Notes: generated by a model not told the origin, from the letters alone. Positions 18,803 to 27,368 are shown, counted from the first letter of the stretch. The stretch is 64,000 nucleotides of DNA from Barnesiella intestinihominis YIT 11860 (GCF_000296465.1 NZ_JH815203.1:682001-746000); one strand, 5' to 3'. Numbers and translations are program-made.

Positions 18803-18838
18803 ATGAGACGGCTGTTAAAAAAACAGCCGTCTCATTTT
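18803..18838 (+). terminator. Terminator after the FKBP gene
   Basis: ATGAGACGGCTGTT pairs exactly with AACAGCCGTCTCAT around an A-rich loop, followed by TTT. Confidence 0.85.
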
Positions 18839-18861
18839 ACAATATGGTTCAAGATAAAAAA

Positions 18862-19152
18862 TCGAGGCCACTTTTCCTCTGCTCTCTTTTCACTATCTTT
18901 GTAGAATATAGGATACGGTTCGGCAGAGTCAAGTCGGAAATGTAAATTCCGCTTGCCATTGCACTCACCTTTCACTATATTTGAGTTGAAGCTCGAAGAT
19001 ACTTTCGCTCGGCTGAATAAAATTAAAGCGAGCTTTGTTTTGCTCCGCTCTCGCTTATTCGTATATTTGTAGAACATAGGAGCAGTTCGGTAGAGCCAAG
19101 CCGGAAATGTAAATTTCGCTTGCCTTTGCACTCACCTTTCGCTATATTTGTA
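18862..19152 (+). repeat. Array of promoter-bearing repeats (alternating modules A and B)
   Basis: Two module types alternate. Module B contains GGTTCGGCAGAGTCAAGTCG-like sequence, then CTTGCC..TGCACTCACCTTTC and a TATATTTG box (boxes end at 18983 and 19150). Module A contains GAAGCTCGAAGATACTTTCG, AGCGAGCTTTGTTTTGC and ends in TATATTTG near 19066-19073. The order is partial A, B, A, B. All copies face phoU. An open frame of 99 codons on the minus strand only translates the repeats. Single copies occur at 4264-4424, 48044-48150 and 53466-53560. Confidence 0.85.
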
Positions 19153-19206
19153 TGTAAATATGAAAATAAGCTGCACATCGCCAGAATTTCTTTTCTCGAA
19201 TTGCAC

Positions 19207-19214
19207 TATTTTTG
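19207..19214 (+). promoter_or_regulatory. -7 box upstream of phoU
   Basis: TATTTTTG 88 bases before the phoU start. No clear -33 TTTG at the expected distance, so it is tentative; the array just upstream could also drive phoU. Confidence 0.35.
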
Positions 19215-19301
19215 TAAAGCAAATGTAACACAAAGGAAACATGAATGACGTTTCTTTGTTTCAATAAATAGGAATCTTCATACTTTTAAAAATCTACGAA
19301 A

Positions 19302-19970
19302 ATGATATACATCGAAAAAGAACTCGACGATCTGAAAAAAGAAGTCCTCGAAATGTGGGACTTGGTTAATTCTCAGCTGAACCGTGCAGGAGAAGCCCTT
19401 TTGTCTATGGACAAAGAGCTGGCGCACGAGGTAACCTACCGGGAAAAAAGAGTGAACGCATTCGAGCTGAAAATAGACAGCGATTGCGAAGACATCATCG
19501 GATTATACAACCCCGTAGCTTTGGATTTGCGCTTTACATTGTCCATGATGAAGACAAGCAATAACCTCGAACGCATAGCCGACTTTTGCGATGGAATAGC
19601 CCGATTCGTTATCGACTATCCCGAAGTAAACATTGAATCGGAATTGTTCGAAAAAACGGGTATTAAAGAAATGCTCGACATTGTCAAAGCCATGATGTTG
19701 CAAGCCGAAAATGCTCTTATCGAAGAAAAATCGTCCGAAGCGATAGCCGTCTTCAACAAAGACAACCGGGTGGACGAACTGAATCACGCCGCAGTCCCCA
19801 TCATCGCCGAATATTTACAACAGTTCCCCGAAAGAGCCATAGAGTGCCTTAATCTCATCAGCATTATCCGACGACTCGAACGCATTGGCGACCACTGCAA
19901 CAATATAGCCGAAGAAATCGTATTTTACTTGGACGCAAAAATATTGAAGCACGCCGGAAAACGTTCTTAA
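19302..19970 (+). CDS. phoU: PhoU-family phosphate signalling protein
   Basis: A 222-residue all-helical protein made of two tandem PhoU repeats. Each has the acidic metal-binding pattern (NNLERIADFCDGIA near residue 88, RLERIGDHCNNIAEE near 195). PhoU restrains phosphate uptake by acting with the PstSCAB transporter and PhoR kinase. Here it stands alone, with no pst genes and a long repeat array upstream. The length and both E-R-I-x-D motifs are intact, so it should be functional. Confidence 0.93.
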   Translation: MIYIEKELDDLKKEVLEMWDLVNSQLNRAGEALLSMDKELAHEVTYREKRVNAFELKIDSDCEDIIGLYNPVALDLRFTLSMMKTSNNLERIADFCDGIARFVIDYPEVNIESELFEKTGIKEMLDIVKAMMLQAENALIEEKSSEAIAVFNKDNRVDELNHAAVPIIAEYLQQFPERAIECLNLISIIRRLERIGDHCNNIAEEIVFYLDAKILKHAGKRS

Positions 19971-20175
19971 TCACATTACGGGAAGGAGAAAGGTCTGACA
20001 AAATAAAATGTTTTTATCATCTTTTACAGTAAAAAAGCGGGTTACTGTCAGAAGAAAATAATATCTTTGTTTAGGTAAAAACAGAGACGTAATTTTTTTT
20101 TGTTAGCCGACAAGGTAATGACAGCCGTTTCTTTTACCAGAAGCCACAAGAAACTTCGAGTACATAATTAAAAAG

Positions 20176-20874
20176 ATGAAACATTTTATCATAGCTATCA
20201 TACTTTTCTTCGGTATCTCCTCCATGCATATCTATTCTGCTGAGACAGCCACAGTAGAAATTCCCGATATGGAGAAAATAGAAAATGCCGTCCGAGATAG
20301 CCGCTCGCCCTATTATTATCCCGACCTGATGAAAAAATACCTCGGCAACGACACGACAATGACGTTGCAGGATTTCAGACATTTATACTTGGGATATGCC
20401 AGCCAAGAAGATTACAATCCCTATCGCACAGTCGAGATTCCCGAAAGGATAGAAAAACTTTATGCTCAGACCGTTCATACCGAATCGGAATGTGATTCGC
20501 TTATCAAATACGCGCGAATCGCCTTATCCGATATACCTTTCGATTTACGACAAATAAATTTCTTGATTTACGGACTTCGACAAAAAGGAGAGACAGAAGA
20601 AGCCAACCTATGGGAATACCGGCTGAAAGGTATCATACAAGCCATACTTTCGACCGGCGACGGAAAAGCGCCCGAAACAGCTTGGTTTGTCATTTATCCT
20701 GCCGACGAATATAATATCGTAAATCGACAAGGATTTACCGCTACGGAATTTACATTCGTCGAGCCTTATTTCGATTACATATCGATAGAGAAGAACCCTC
20801 TTAAAATCGAAGGGTTCTATTTCAATGTAAAAAAACTGCTCAAAGAATACAACCGTAAATTCTACGAGCGTTAA
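20176..20874 (+). CDS. DUF4919-like secreted protein
   Basis: A 232-residue protein with a signal peptide (IIAIILFFGISSMHIYSA). The mature part carries YYYPDLMKKYLGNDTTMTLQDFRHLYLGY and a C-terminal VEPYFDYISIEKNPLKIEG-type segment that I associate with DUF4919 proteins of Bacteroidetes. No catalytic motif is evident. It is a single gene; the SlyD-like FKBP gene follows after 48 bases. Confidence 0.7.
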   Translation: MKHFIIAIILFFGISSMHIYSAETATVEIPDMEKIENAVRDSRSPYYYPDLMKKYLGNDTTMTLQDFRHLYLGYASQEDYNPYRTVEIPERIEKLYAQTVHTESECDSLIKYARIALSDIPFDLRQINFLIYGLRQKGETEEANLWEYRLKGIIQAILSTGDGKAPETAWFVIYPADEYNIVNRQGFTATEFTFVEPYFDYISIEKNPLKIEGFYFNVKKLLKEYNRKFYER

Positions 20875-20922
20875 TCTAACCCTATTCGAATTATACTAAT
20901 CATTTAATCATATAAAACCATT

Positions 20923-21486
20923 ATGGAAATAAAACCCGGTAAATTTGTAGTTCTGACCTACGACCTGTACGCAGGCGCAGGCGAACCGGAAGAAACATTA
21001 ATGATGCGCGCTACCGACGAAATGCCCGACCAATTCGTGTTCGGAGTGGACCAAAATATTCTTCCTTCCATGTTAAAACGGCTCGAAGGATTAAAACAAG
21101 GCGACAAATTCGATTTTGTACTTTCTTGTGAAGAGGCCTTCGGAGAACGCAACGAAGAACACGTCATGGAGTTAGACAAGGAGATTTTCATGGTAGACGG
21201 AAAATTTGACGACCAAACCGTATTCGAAGGAAATACCGTGCCGATGATGACATCGGAGGGCTACCGTATAAACGGCTCCGTACTAAAAGTTACAGACGAC
21301 AAAGTTTTGATGGATTTCAATCACCCGTTAGCCGGTGAAAATCTGCATTACGTAGGTATGGTCAAGCTCGTACGCGATGCCACGGAAGAGGAACTTCACC
21401 CCCGCCATAGTTGCGGTTGTGGTTGCGGTCACGATCATGGCAGTTGCGGTGACGGCTGTGGAGATTGCTGCGACGGTTGTCATTAA
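20923..21486 (+). CDS. SlyD-like FKBP peptidyl-prolyl isomerase with metal-binding tail
   Basis: A 187-residue cytoplasmic FKBP of the SlyD type. It opens with VVLTYDLYAGAG, has the FKBP strand GLKQGDKFDFVLSCEEAFGE and an inserted insert-in-flap chaperone domain (about residues 70-125), and then returns to FKBP (DFNHPLAGENLHYVGMV). The last 29 residues are a Cys/His-rich tail with 8 Cys and 5 His in CGCGCGHDHGSC-type pattern. By analogy with E. coli SlyD, this should bind nickel or other metals. No hydrogenase or nickel genes are nearby. Confidence 0.92.
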   Translation: MEIKPGKFVVLTYDLYAGAGEPEETLMMRATDEMPDQFVFGVDQNILPSMLKRLEGLKQGDKFDFVLSCEEAFGERNEEHVMELDKEIFMVDGKFDDQTVFEGNTVPMMTSEGYRINGSVLKVTDDKVLMDFNHPLAGENLHYVGMVKLVRDATEEELHPRHSCGCGCGHDHGSCGDGCGDCCDGCH

Positions 21487-21501
21487 CAGACACATAAGAG
21501 C

Positions 21502-21532
21502 GAGGGCGGGTGCATGGCTGCGACCCGCCCTC
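21502..21532. terminator. Possible terminator between convergent genes
   Basis: GAGGGCGGGT pairs exactly with ACCCGCCCTC around an 11-base loop. The T tract is poor on both strands, so termination is plausible but not certain. Confidence 0.45.
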
Positions 21533-21551
21533 ATCGTTTCCTACTAATAAG

Positions 21552-22262
21552 CTAATATCCGATTATCAACATAACCCCGACAGCGATTATCACAGAAAAC
21601 AGGAGATAAAGAACCGAAGCCCACAGTGTGCGCCCCAACGTTTTCCAAAACTTATCGGGGAAAAACGAATACGCCGCCCAATAAGTGGGGAGCAAGCAAA
21701 GAACCATCGAAGTCCACTCATACACCGTATAATACGAGGCGTCCAACACCCACCCGATAGGCATTAACACCAACGAAAGCAAAATATACAACACCGACAG
21801 GTAACAACAACCCAGCAGATACTCTACCCAATTGTACCGCGCAGCACCGGCCTTGCGGAAGGCAATCTTGACAGCCAACACCATGAACGGAACCGTGACG
21901 ATAGTGAGTAAAGTATAGTGCTCGACAATCCAATTGTGAGTAGCCGATCCCTCGATAGTCGAAATAGTCCCGGCCCCACCCTCGATATGTCCGAAGAAAA
22001 GAAGGATTACACACCATACCGCCAGTAACGGGATAGGAGCCATATAACCTTTGCGACGTCCGGCGAAGTAATCACTTATTAGCCGGTCGGGGTGGACGAC
22101 CAACGTACGCGTTGTCTTAACAAAGGTATTGTCGACATGAAAAATACCATGCAGAATATTGTCCCACACACTCTTCCAAGTCAATCGCTCCACCGTGGAT
22201 TTTTGACCGCAATGGTTACAAAAGTTACCTTCAAATTCGGTTCCGCAATTTTTGCAAATCAT
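21552..22262 (-). CDS. DUF3667 membrane protein with N-terminal zinc ribbon
   Basis: A 236-residue protein that starts with a zinc-ribbon CKNCGTEF...CNHCGQK and continues with TWKSVWDNILHGIFHVDNTF and TLVVHPDRLISDYFAGRRK, the conserved DUF3667 core. Four or five hydrophobic membrane segments follow. The ATG at 22262 begins exactly at the zinc ribbon; an upstream in-frame extension to 22328 has no family similarity. Function is unknown; the family is common in Bacteroidetes. It lies 78 bases after the end of the three-gene cassette and could be co-transcribed with it. Confidence 0.8.
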   Translation of the reverse strand: MICKNCGTEFEGNFCNHCGQKSTVERLTWKSVWDNILHGIFHVDNTFVKTTRTLVVHPDRLISDYFAGRRKGYMAPIPLLAVWCVILLFFGHIEGGAGTISTIEGSATHNWIVEHYTLLTIVTVPFMVLAVKIAFRKAGAARYNWVEYLLGCCYLSVLYILLSLVLMPIGWVLDASYYTVYEWTSMVLCLLPTYWAAYSFFPDKFWKTLGRTLWASVLYLLFSVIIAVGVMLIIGY

Positions 22263-22340
22263 CTCCTTCTCGTCATTAAAAATCGGGAGACAAAGATACA
22301 TCGTCACACACTTCTCGCCAACAAACAACAGCCCGAATTT

Positions 22341-22853
22341 TCAAAAATAGTTCGTCGGGCGGTGTGGCCGGCGGTTACAGGCCAACCGGATATCGCTCTT
22401 CACGGCCGACATCGCCCCCTTGTATTGCAACTGACGGCGAACGCTCTCCTCGGGTTGTTTCGTAGCGAACCATTGATTCAAAACATGATGTACTATCGCC
22501 CGTTCAAGCTGATGACAAATTGATTCATCGAGCGCCAACGGGCGTTGCCGAGACAAAAAAACGGCAAAAACAAGTGCTGTTTCGGAGGAAACAGACTCAT
22601 CGGATAAATAGGCAGACAAAGCCCGCATCATTTCGTCCCGGGCATCGGCAAGCCAACGGGAAAGAAATGGTTTATCGTCTTCGGAAAAAATTATAGAACG
22701 GCTCCACCCCAACTTCAAATCAGACTGTCCCACTAAACTTTTTGCCACATAGGAACTTTCGGCAATCAACTCACGCAATATCTGTTCTTCTGAGAATGAA
22801 AATACGACTGTCTCAAACTCAAACGGATTTTCTACATTTCTTATCTTTTTCAT
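22341..22853 (-). CDS. Hypothetical protein, cassette gene C
   Basis: A 170-residue hydrophilic protein with no signal peptide or membrane span. It begins KKIRNVENPFEFETVVFSFSE and ends in a basic tail (CNRRPHRPTNYF). I do not recognise the family. The ATG at 22853 overlaps the previous stop as ATGA, with AAGAAGGA just upstream as a ribosome-binding site, so translation is probably coupled. Upstream in-frame codons to 22907 translate the end of gene B in another frame and are rejected. Third gene of an overlapping cassette (23700-22341) that resembles small phage or prophage-remnant modules. Confidence 0.65.
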   Translation of the reverse strand: MKKIRNVENPFEFETVVFSFSEEQILRELIAESSYVAKSLVGQSDLKLGWSRSIIFSEDDKPFLSRWLADARDEMMRALSAYLSDESVSSETALVFAVFLSRQRPLALDESICHQLERAIVHHVLNQWFATKQPEESVRRQLQYKGAMSAVKSDIRLACNRRPHRPTNYF

Positions 22854-23299
22854 TTCCTTCTTATGATATAAAAAAACAATATGACAATAAAAATCATTAG
22901 GACACACCCCGACACTCTATGAGTGTCCATTTCCTTTGAACTACGATGGTTTTGTTCCTTCTCCGAACGAGATTGTAAGGCAGCGGCCTCGTTTAATGAA
23001 TCAGAAACGGCAGTCTCGTTCCGAGCGACAACTTTTTTCGATTGTTTCAAACGAGTAATCGAAATGGAAGGATTGACAGTTTCGTCCCGTACGGAATCGA
23101 ACACATCGACATGTGTCCATTCCCATTCGGTAAGCCCCGACCATTCATTCCGACACAGCGAATCAATGACGACATGTAAATCGCGATCAATAGAATGCAC
23201 ACGATTTTCCCGAGCCTCACCGACTGTCTGCCGAGACGTATGACATGCCCAAACAAAAACTGGAAAAACAATACACAAAATATAAGGAAACCTTTTCAC
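22850..23299 (-). CDS. Spanin-like lipoprotein with C-terminal membrane anchor, cassette gene B
   Basis: A 149-residue protein starting at GTG (23299), which overlaps the previous stop as GTGA and is preceded by a strong Shine-Dalgarno sequence AAAAAGGAGG. The N-terminus is a hydrophobic signal ending in FVWAC, a weak lipobox. A polar, helix-prone middle follows (KQSKKVVARNETAVSDS, AAALQSRSEKEQ), and the C-terminus is one membrane span, VLMIFIVILFFYIIRRK. Outer-membrane lipid anchor plus C-terminal inner-membrane span is the layout of phage unimolecular spanins. No lysin or holin is adjacent, so the role is inferred only. A frame open to 23395 was rejected in favour of this start. Confidence 0.6.
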   Translation of the reverse strand: MKRFPYILCIVFPVFVWACHTSRQTVGEARENRVHSIDRDLHVVIDSLCRNEWSGLTEWEWTHVDVFDSVRDETVNPSISITRLKQSKKVVARNETAVSDSLNEAAALQSRSEKEQNHRSSKEMDTHRVSGCVLMIFIVILFFYIIRRK

Positions 23300-23700
23300 G
23301 ATACACCTCCTTTTTGCATACGATAAATTGTCAACAGAGCCGACCGCTCGGACAAATAAAAACGAGGAGCTCGTTTTTCTGCCAATATCGTACAAAGCGC
23401 ATCGTTAAACGGGACTTGGGGACGTCGCCTCAAATAGCTCGCCAACATATTGGCCAAATCGTTGTACATCTCTGTTCTTGTCGACGACACACATCGAGGT
23501 GAATAGCCTTTAAAAATTCGTTTCACATTCCGCCTCGCTTCCTCATAACTGATATAGAAACGAGGAGCTATGGAATAAACCACATGCCTGACAATCTGCT
23601 CCCGGGGAACATTCACGGCCATTTTTCCCAATGATTTGAGGGCTTCGTTGTATGCCCTAAACAAATCTCGGTCTCTTTCTTCCTTGTAATATAGTTCCAT
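23296..23700 (-). CDS. Hypothetical protein with duplicated APRFY motif, cassette gene A
   Basis: A 134-residue basic protein whose two halves share the motif APRFYIS...ARRNVKRIF and APRFYLS...ALLTIYRM, suggesting an internal duplication of a roughly 60-residue helical unit. There is no signal peptide. The ATG at 23700 (MELYYKEERDRDLF) is chosen over an upstream extension with no sensible sequence. A Bacteroidetes promoter lies 69 bases upstream. First gene of the overlapping cassette. I recall similar PRFY-containing small proteins near phage-type genes in Bacteroides but cannot name a family. Confidence 0.65.
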   Translation of the reverse strand: MELYYKEERDRDLFRAYNEALKSLGKMAVNVPREQIVRHVVYSIAPRFYISYEEARRNVKRIFKGYSPRCVSSTRTEMYNDLANMLASYLRRRPQVPFNDALCTILAEKRAPRFYLSERSALLTIYRMQKGGVS

Positions 23701-23768
23701 ATAATTCTTATTACAAGAAGAGATACAAAAACATAGCTTTCTCAAAAGCCTTTACGAAACGGGTAACA

Positions 23769-23800
23769 CAAATATATATCCAAATTGGTATAAATACAAA
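23769..23800 (-). promoter_or_regulatory. Promoter of the three-gene cassette
   Basis: Minus strand TTTG (23800-23797), 20 bases, TATATTTG (23776-23769). Confidence 0.65.
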
Positions 23801-23913
23801 TATTTATGGTTATTTTACCACAATATTATATTTTTTTATTTTTTCAGATGTTAATTTAGAGACGAGATGGAGTAGAAAATATGTATTTTTGAGGTGATAA
23901 ACCAAATAATAAA

Positions 23914-24903
23914 ATGAATTTCAGAACGGCCATAAATTTTCCCGGTAATCCCGGATATATCGACCATCGGCAACAAATTTTGTTGCTGGGGTCGTGCTTT
24001 GCCGAAAACATAGGCTTATGGCTGCAACAGCGTAAATTCAATGTCGATATAAATCCATTCGGCACATTATACAATCCCCTTTCCATTGCCCAAAGCTGGG
24101 AACGAATCGTCGAGGGAAAAGCGATTATTGAAAACGAACTTTTCGCTTTCAATAATCTATGGCACAGTTACGATCACCATTCCCGATTCTCGGGGTGCGA
24201 CAAGAAGGCCACGTTATCGCTCATGAACCGCCGAATCGAAAAAAGCCACCGCCAAGTACCGAATATCGACCGAATAATCATCACATGGGGAACCGCTTAT
24301 GTATTCCGATTAAAAGAGACGGGTAAAGTTGTCGCCAACTGCCACAAACAACCGGCCTCGATATTCGACCGAATGCTGTTATCGGTCGATGAAATAGTTT
24401 CCCGATGGAGAGACATCATAAAATATATCGAAGACAATCTACCTCAATGTCGTATATTGTTCACCGTGAGCCCCATACGTCACCTTAGCGACGGAGCACA
24501 CGGCAACCAAATAAGCAAATCGACGCTGCTACTGGCGATAAACCGATTACAACAAGAGTTCGGGATTTGCGATTACTTTCCTTCTTATGAAATCATGATG
24601 GACGATCTGAGGGATTATCGTTTCTACGATACCGACATGACGCACCCCTCGAAATCGGCGATCGCTTATATAACCGAAATATTGGAGGAAGCATACCTTT
24701 CTCCCGAAAGCAAAGAAATAGCCTCTCAATGGTACAAGATACAAAGAGCTTTGGAGCATCGCCCCCTGATGCCCGATAAAGACGAGTACACTATTTTTTT
24801 ACAACATACGCTCGACAAGGTCATGAGATTTCAACAAATGTATCCTTACATAAATGTATCGAACGAAATTACAGAATTAAACACAAGAATCAGTCAAATA
24901 TGA
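23914..24903 (+). CDS. GSCFA domain protein
   Basis: A 329-residue cytoplasmic protein bearing the eponymous motif LLGSCFAENIG near residue 25, then INPFGTLYNPLS, TWGTAYVFR and TVSPIRHL. The family is related to SGNH/GDSL hydrolases: GSCFA contains the candidate nucleophile Ser, and DMTHPSKSA has the late Asp/His pair. Its substrate is unknown, though the gene is widely conserved in Bacteroidetes. It overlaps murF-alr by ATGA, indicating coupled translation and a possible envelope-related role. Confidence 0.9.
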   Translation: MNFRTAINFPGNPGYIDHRQQILLLGSCFAENIGLWLQQRKFNVDINPFGTLYNPLSIAQSWERIVEGKAIIENELFAFNNLWHSYDHHSRFSGCDKKATLSLMNRRIEKSHRQVPNIDRIIITWGTAYVFRLKETGKVVANCHKQPASIFDRMLLSVDEIVSRWRDIIKYIEDNLPQCRILFTVSPIRHLSDGAHGNQISKSTLLLAINRLQQEFGICDYFPSYEIMMDDLRDYRFYDTDMTHPSKSAIAYITEILEEAYLSPESKEIASQWYKIQRALEHRPLMPDKDEYTIFLQHTLDKVMRFQQMYPYINVSNEITELNTRISQI

Positions 24904-27368
24904 ATTACACGATTACCGAAATAGCAACTATCGTCAAGGCACAGAAAAGAGCCTACAAAGACTATACTATCACGGCTCTATTAACCGACAGCCGTTCTCT
25001 CACGTTTCCCGAGGAGACTTTGTTTTTCGCCTTGGTTACCGAACGAAACGACGGTCACCGTTACATCAAAGATCTCTACCGAAAAGGAGTACGAAACTTC
25101 GTGGTAGAACATCGGATAGCCGATGAAGAGCTTATGCCCGAAGCAAATTTCATCATCGTAAAAAACACATTAGATGCCTTGCAACAATTAGCTGCGACAC
25201 ATCGAAAAAAATTCGATATACCGGTAATCGGTGTTACGGGAAGCAACGGAAAGACCACAGTCAAAGAGTGGCTTTATCAACTTCTCCAACCAGACTACAA
25301 TACGGTGCGCTCTCCCCGCAGTTACAACTCTCAAATAGGAGTCCCGTTATCGGTATGGCAAATAGGGTCGAAAACCGAGATGGCTATTTTTGAAGCCGGA
25401 ATTTCTCAACCCGATGAAATGATTCATTTGGAAGAAATCATCAAACCGACGCTCGGTTTGATAACCAATATCGGAGAAGCCCACCAAGAGGGATTCCAAA
25501 CCATACAGCAGAAATGCATCGAAAAACTCACTTTATTGAAAGCCTGTGATTGCATTATTTACGATGGAGACAACGAACTTATCTGCGAATGCGTGGAGAA
25601 ACTCTGCTTCGGGTGTCGAGAAATTGCTTGGTCCAGAAAAGACCGGGACAAACCGCTGTACATCTCCAAAATAATCAAAGGCAACGATTCTACAAAAATA
25701 GAATATACTTACTTGCAATACCACAGTTATATTACTATCCCATTCGTAGAAGATGCTTCCATCGAAAATGCGATTCATTGTCTGGCAGTCATGCTTTACT
25801 ACAACCGACCGCCCGAAGCGATAACCGACCGCATGAAGCGTTTGACTCCGGTAGCCATGCGTATGGAAGTCAAAGAAGGGATAAACAACTGCCTAATTAT
25901 AAACGACAGCTATAACTCGGATATCAATTCACTCACCATAGCCCTCGACTTTCAAAATCGAAGGGCGGCAGCCAAAGGTATGCGCCGCACGCTTATACTG
26001 TCGGACATTTACCAGACGGGGCTACCCCCGGCCAGCCTATACCGGAAAGTCGCCGATATCATATTGCACAAAGGAATAGAACGCCTCATCGGGATAGGCC
26101 CGGTAATCTCGGATAACGCTTACCTTTTCAATCTCGAAAAAGAATTTTATCCGACGACCGAAAGTTTCCTTGCACAACTTGACCCGGCCGACTTTCATAA
26201 TGAACTGATTCTAATCAAAGGTGCGCGAGAATTTCATTTCGAGCTCATCTCCGAAACCTTAGAACTGAAACAGCATGAAACCATACTGGAAATAAATCTC
26301 GACGCCATCGTCCACAATTACAACCTATTCAAATCGAAATTACGTCCCGAAACAAAAATCATCTGTATGGTAAAGGCTTTCGGCTACGGAGCCGGTTCTT
26401 ATGAATTAGCAAAGACCTTACAGGACAGAGGAGCCGATTTCCTTGCAGTAGCCGTTGCCGACGAAGGAGCCGAATTGCGGAAAGCGGGAATAACCATGCC
26501 CATCTTGGTGATGAATCCCGAAATGAGCAGTTTCAGAACACTGTTCAGCTATTATCTCGAACCCGAAATATATAGTTTCGAACTGCTGAGAGCGATTATC
26601 GCAGAAGGGGAAAAATTAGGTTTAGCGGGCTATCCTGTGCACATAAAAATAGATTCAGGCATGCATCGGCTCGGATTCGAAGAAAAGGATATGGAACAAG
26701 TCGTGGAAATTCTCAACGACCAAACCGTCGTCATCGCCCGTTCGGTCTTTTCTCATTTCGCAGGAAGCGACGAAAAAAGATTCGACGATTATTCTCATCG
26801 TCAAATCGAAACATTCTCCCGTTGTGCCGACTACCTACAACAACACTCCAAGCATAAAATACTGCGACACATACTAAATACGGCGGGAATATTACGCTTC
26901 CCCGAATACCAAATGGATATGGTAAGGCTGGGTATAGGATTATACGGAGTCTCCCCTATCGACACACCTTGCGGGCTGGAAACAGTCAGCACATTGAAAA
27001 CAACTATCCTTCAAATCAAGACACTGTCTGCCGGAGAAACCATAGGGTACGGAAGAAAAGGTGTATTATCTCGCGATTCCCGCATAGCGGCAATTCCCAT
27101 AGGATATGCCGACGGACTCGACCGCCATCTGGGAAATGGAAAAGGGGGTGTCGTTGTAAACGGAAAACGAGCTGCCATCGTAGGTAATATTTGTATGGAC
27201 GTATGCATGATCGATGTAACCGATATAGATTGTAAACCGGGTGACCGAGTTGAAATATTCGGAGAACAACTGCCCGTCACCGAAATCGCAGAAAAACTCG
27301 ATACAATCCCTTATGAAATTCTCACTTCGGTTTCTACCCGGGTGAAGCGAATCTATTACAGAGAATAA
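24900..27368 (+). CDS. Bifunctional UDP-MurNAc-tripeptide:D-Ala-D-Ala ligase / alanine racemase (MurF-Alr fusion)
   Basis: An 822-residue fusion. Residues 1 to about 455 are MurF: DSR at 30-32, P-loop GSNGKTT at 114-120, a YNSQIGVPLSVW Mur-ligase motif and NDSYNSDINSL. Residues about 460-822 are alanine racemase: EINLDAIVHNYN, PLP lysine in KAFGYGAGS near 491, SHFAGSDE, and GYADGLDRHLGNG with NICMDVCMIDVT. The fused enzyme would supply D-alanine and attach D-Ala-D-Ala to the peptidoglycan precursor, complementing Ddl at the left of the window. This fusion is usual for Bacteroidetes. It overlaps the GSCFA gene by four bases. Confidence 0.95.
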   Translation: MNYTITEIATIVKAQKRAYKDYTITALLTDSRSLTFPEETLFFALVTERNDGHRYIKDLYRKGVRNFVVEHRIADEELMPEANFIIVKNTLDALQQLAATHRKKFDIPVIGVTGSNGKTTVKEWLYQLLQPDYNTVRSPRSYNSQIGVPLSVWQIGSKTEMAIFEAGISQPDEMIHLEEIIKPTLGLITNIGEAHQEGFQTIQQKCIEKLTLLKACDCIIYDGDNELICECVEKLCFGCREIAWSRKDRDKPLYISKIIKGNDSTKIEYTYLQYHSYITIPFVEDASIENAIHCLAVMLYYNRPPEAITDRMKRLTPVAMRMEVKEGINNCLIINDSYNSDINSLTIALDFQNRRAAAKGMRRTLILSDIYQTGLPPASLYRKVADIILHKGIERLIGIGPVISDNAYLFNLEKEFYPTTESFLAQLDPADFHNELILIKGAREFHFELISETLELKQHETILEINLDAIVHNYNLFKSKLRPETKIICMVKAFGYGAGSYELAKTLQDRGADFLAVAVADEGAELRKAGITMPILVMNPEMSSFRTLFSYYLEPEIYSFELLRAIIAEGEKLGLAGYPVHIKIDSGMHRLGFEEKDMEQVVEILNDQTVVIARSVFSHFAGSDEKRFDDYSHRQIETFSRCADYLQQHSKHKILRHILNTAGILRFPEYQMDMVRLGIGLYGVSPIDTPCGLETVSTLKTTILQIKTLSAGETIGYGRKGVLSRDSRIAAIPIGYADGLDRHLGNGKGGVVVNGKRAAIVGNICMDVCMIDVTDIDCKPGDRVEIFGEQLPVTEIAEKLDTIPYEILTSVSTRVKRIYYRE

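Noticed and set aside
18832-19131. 99-codon minus-strand frame with FRLDSAEPYPIF-like text
   Set aside because: It only translates the promoter repeats. Similar text appears in frames at 48043-48231 and 53437-53694 because the DNA is repeated, not because a protein is conserved.
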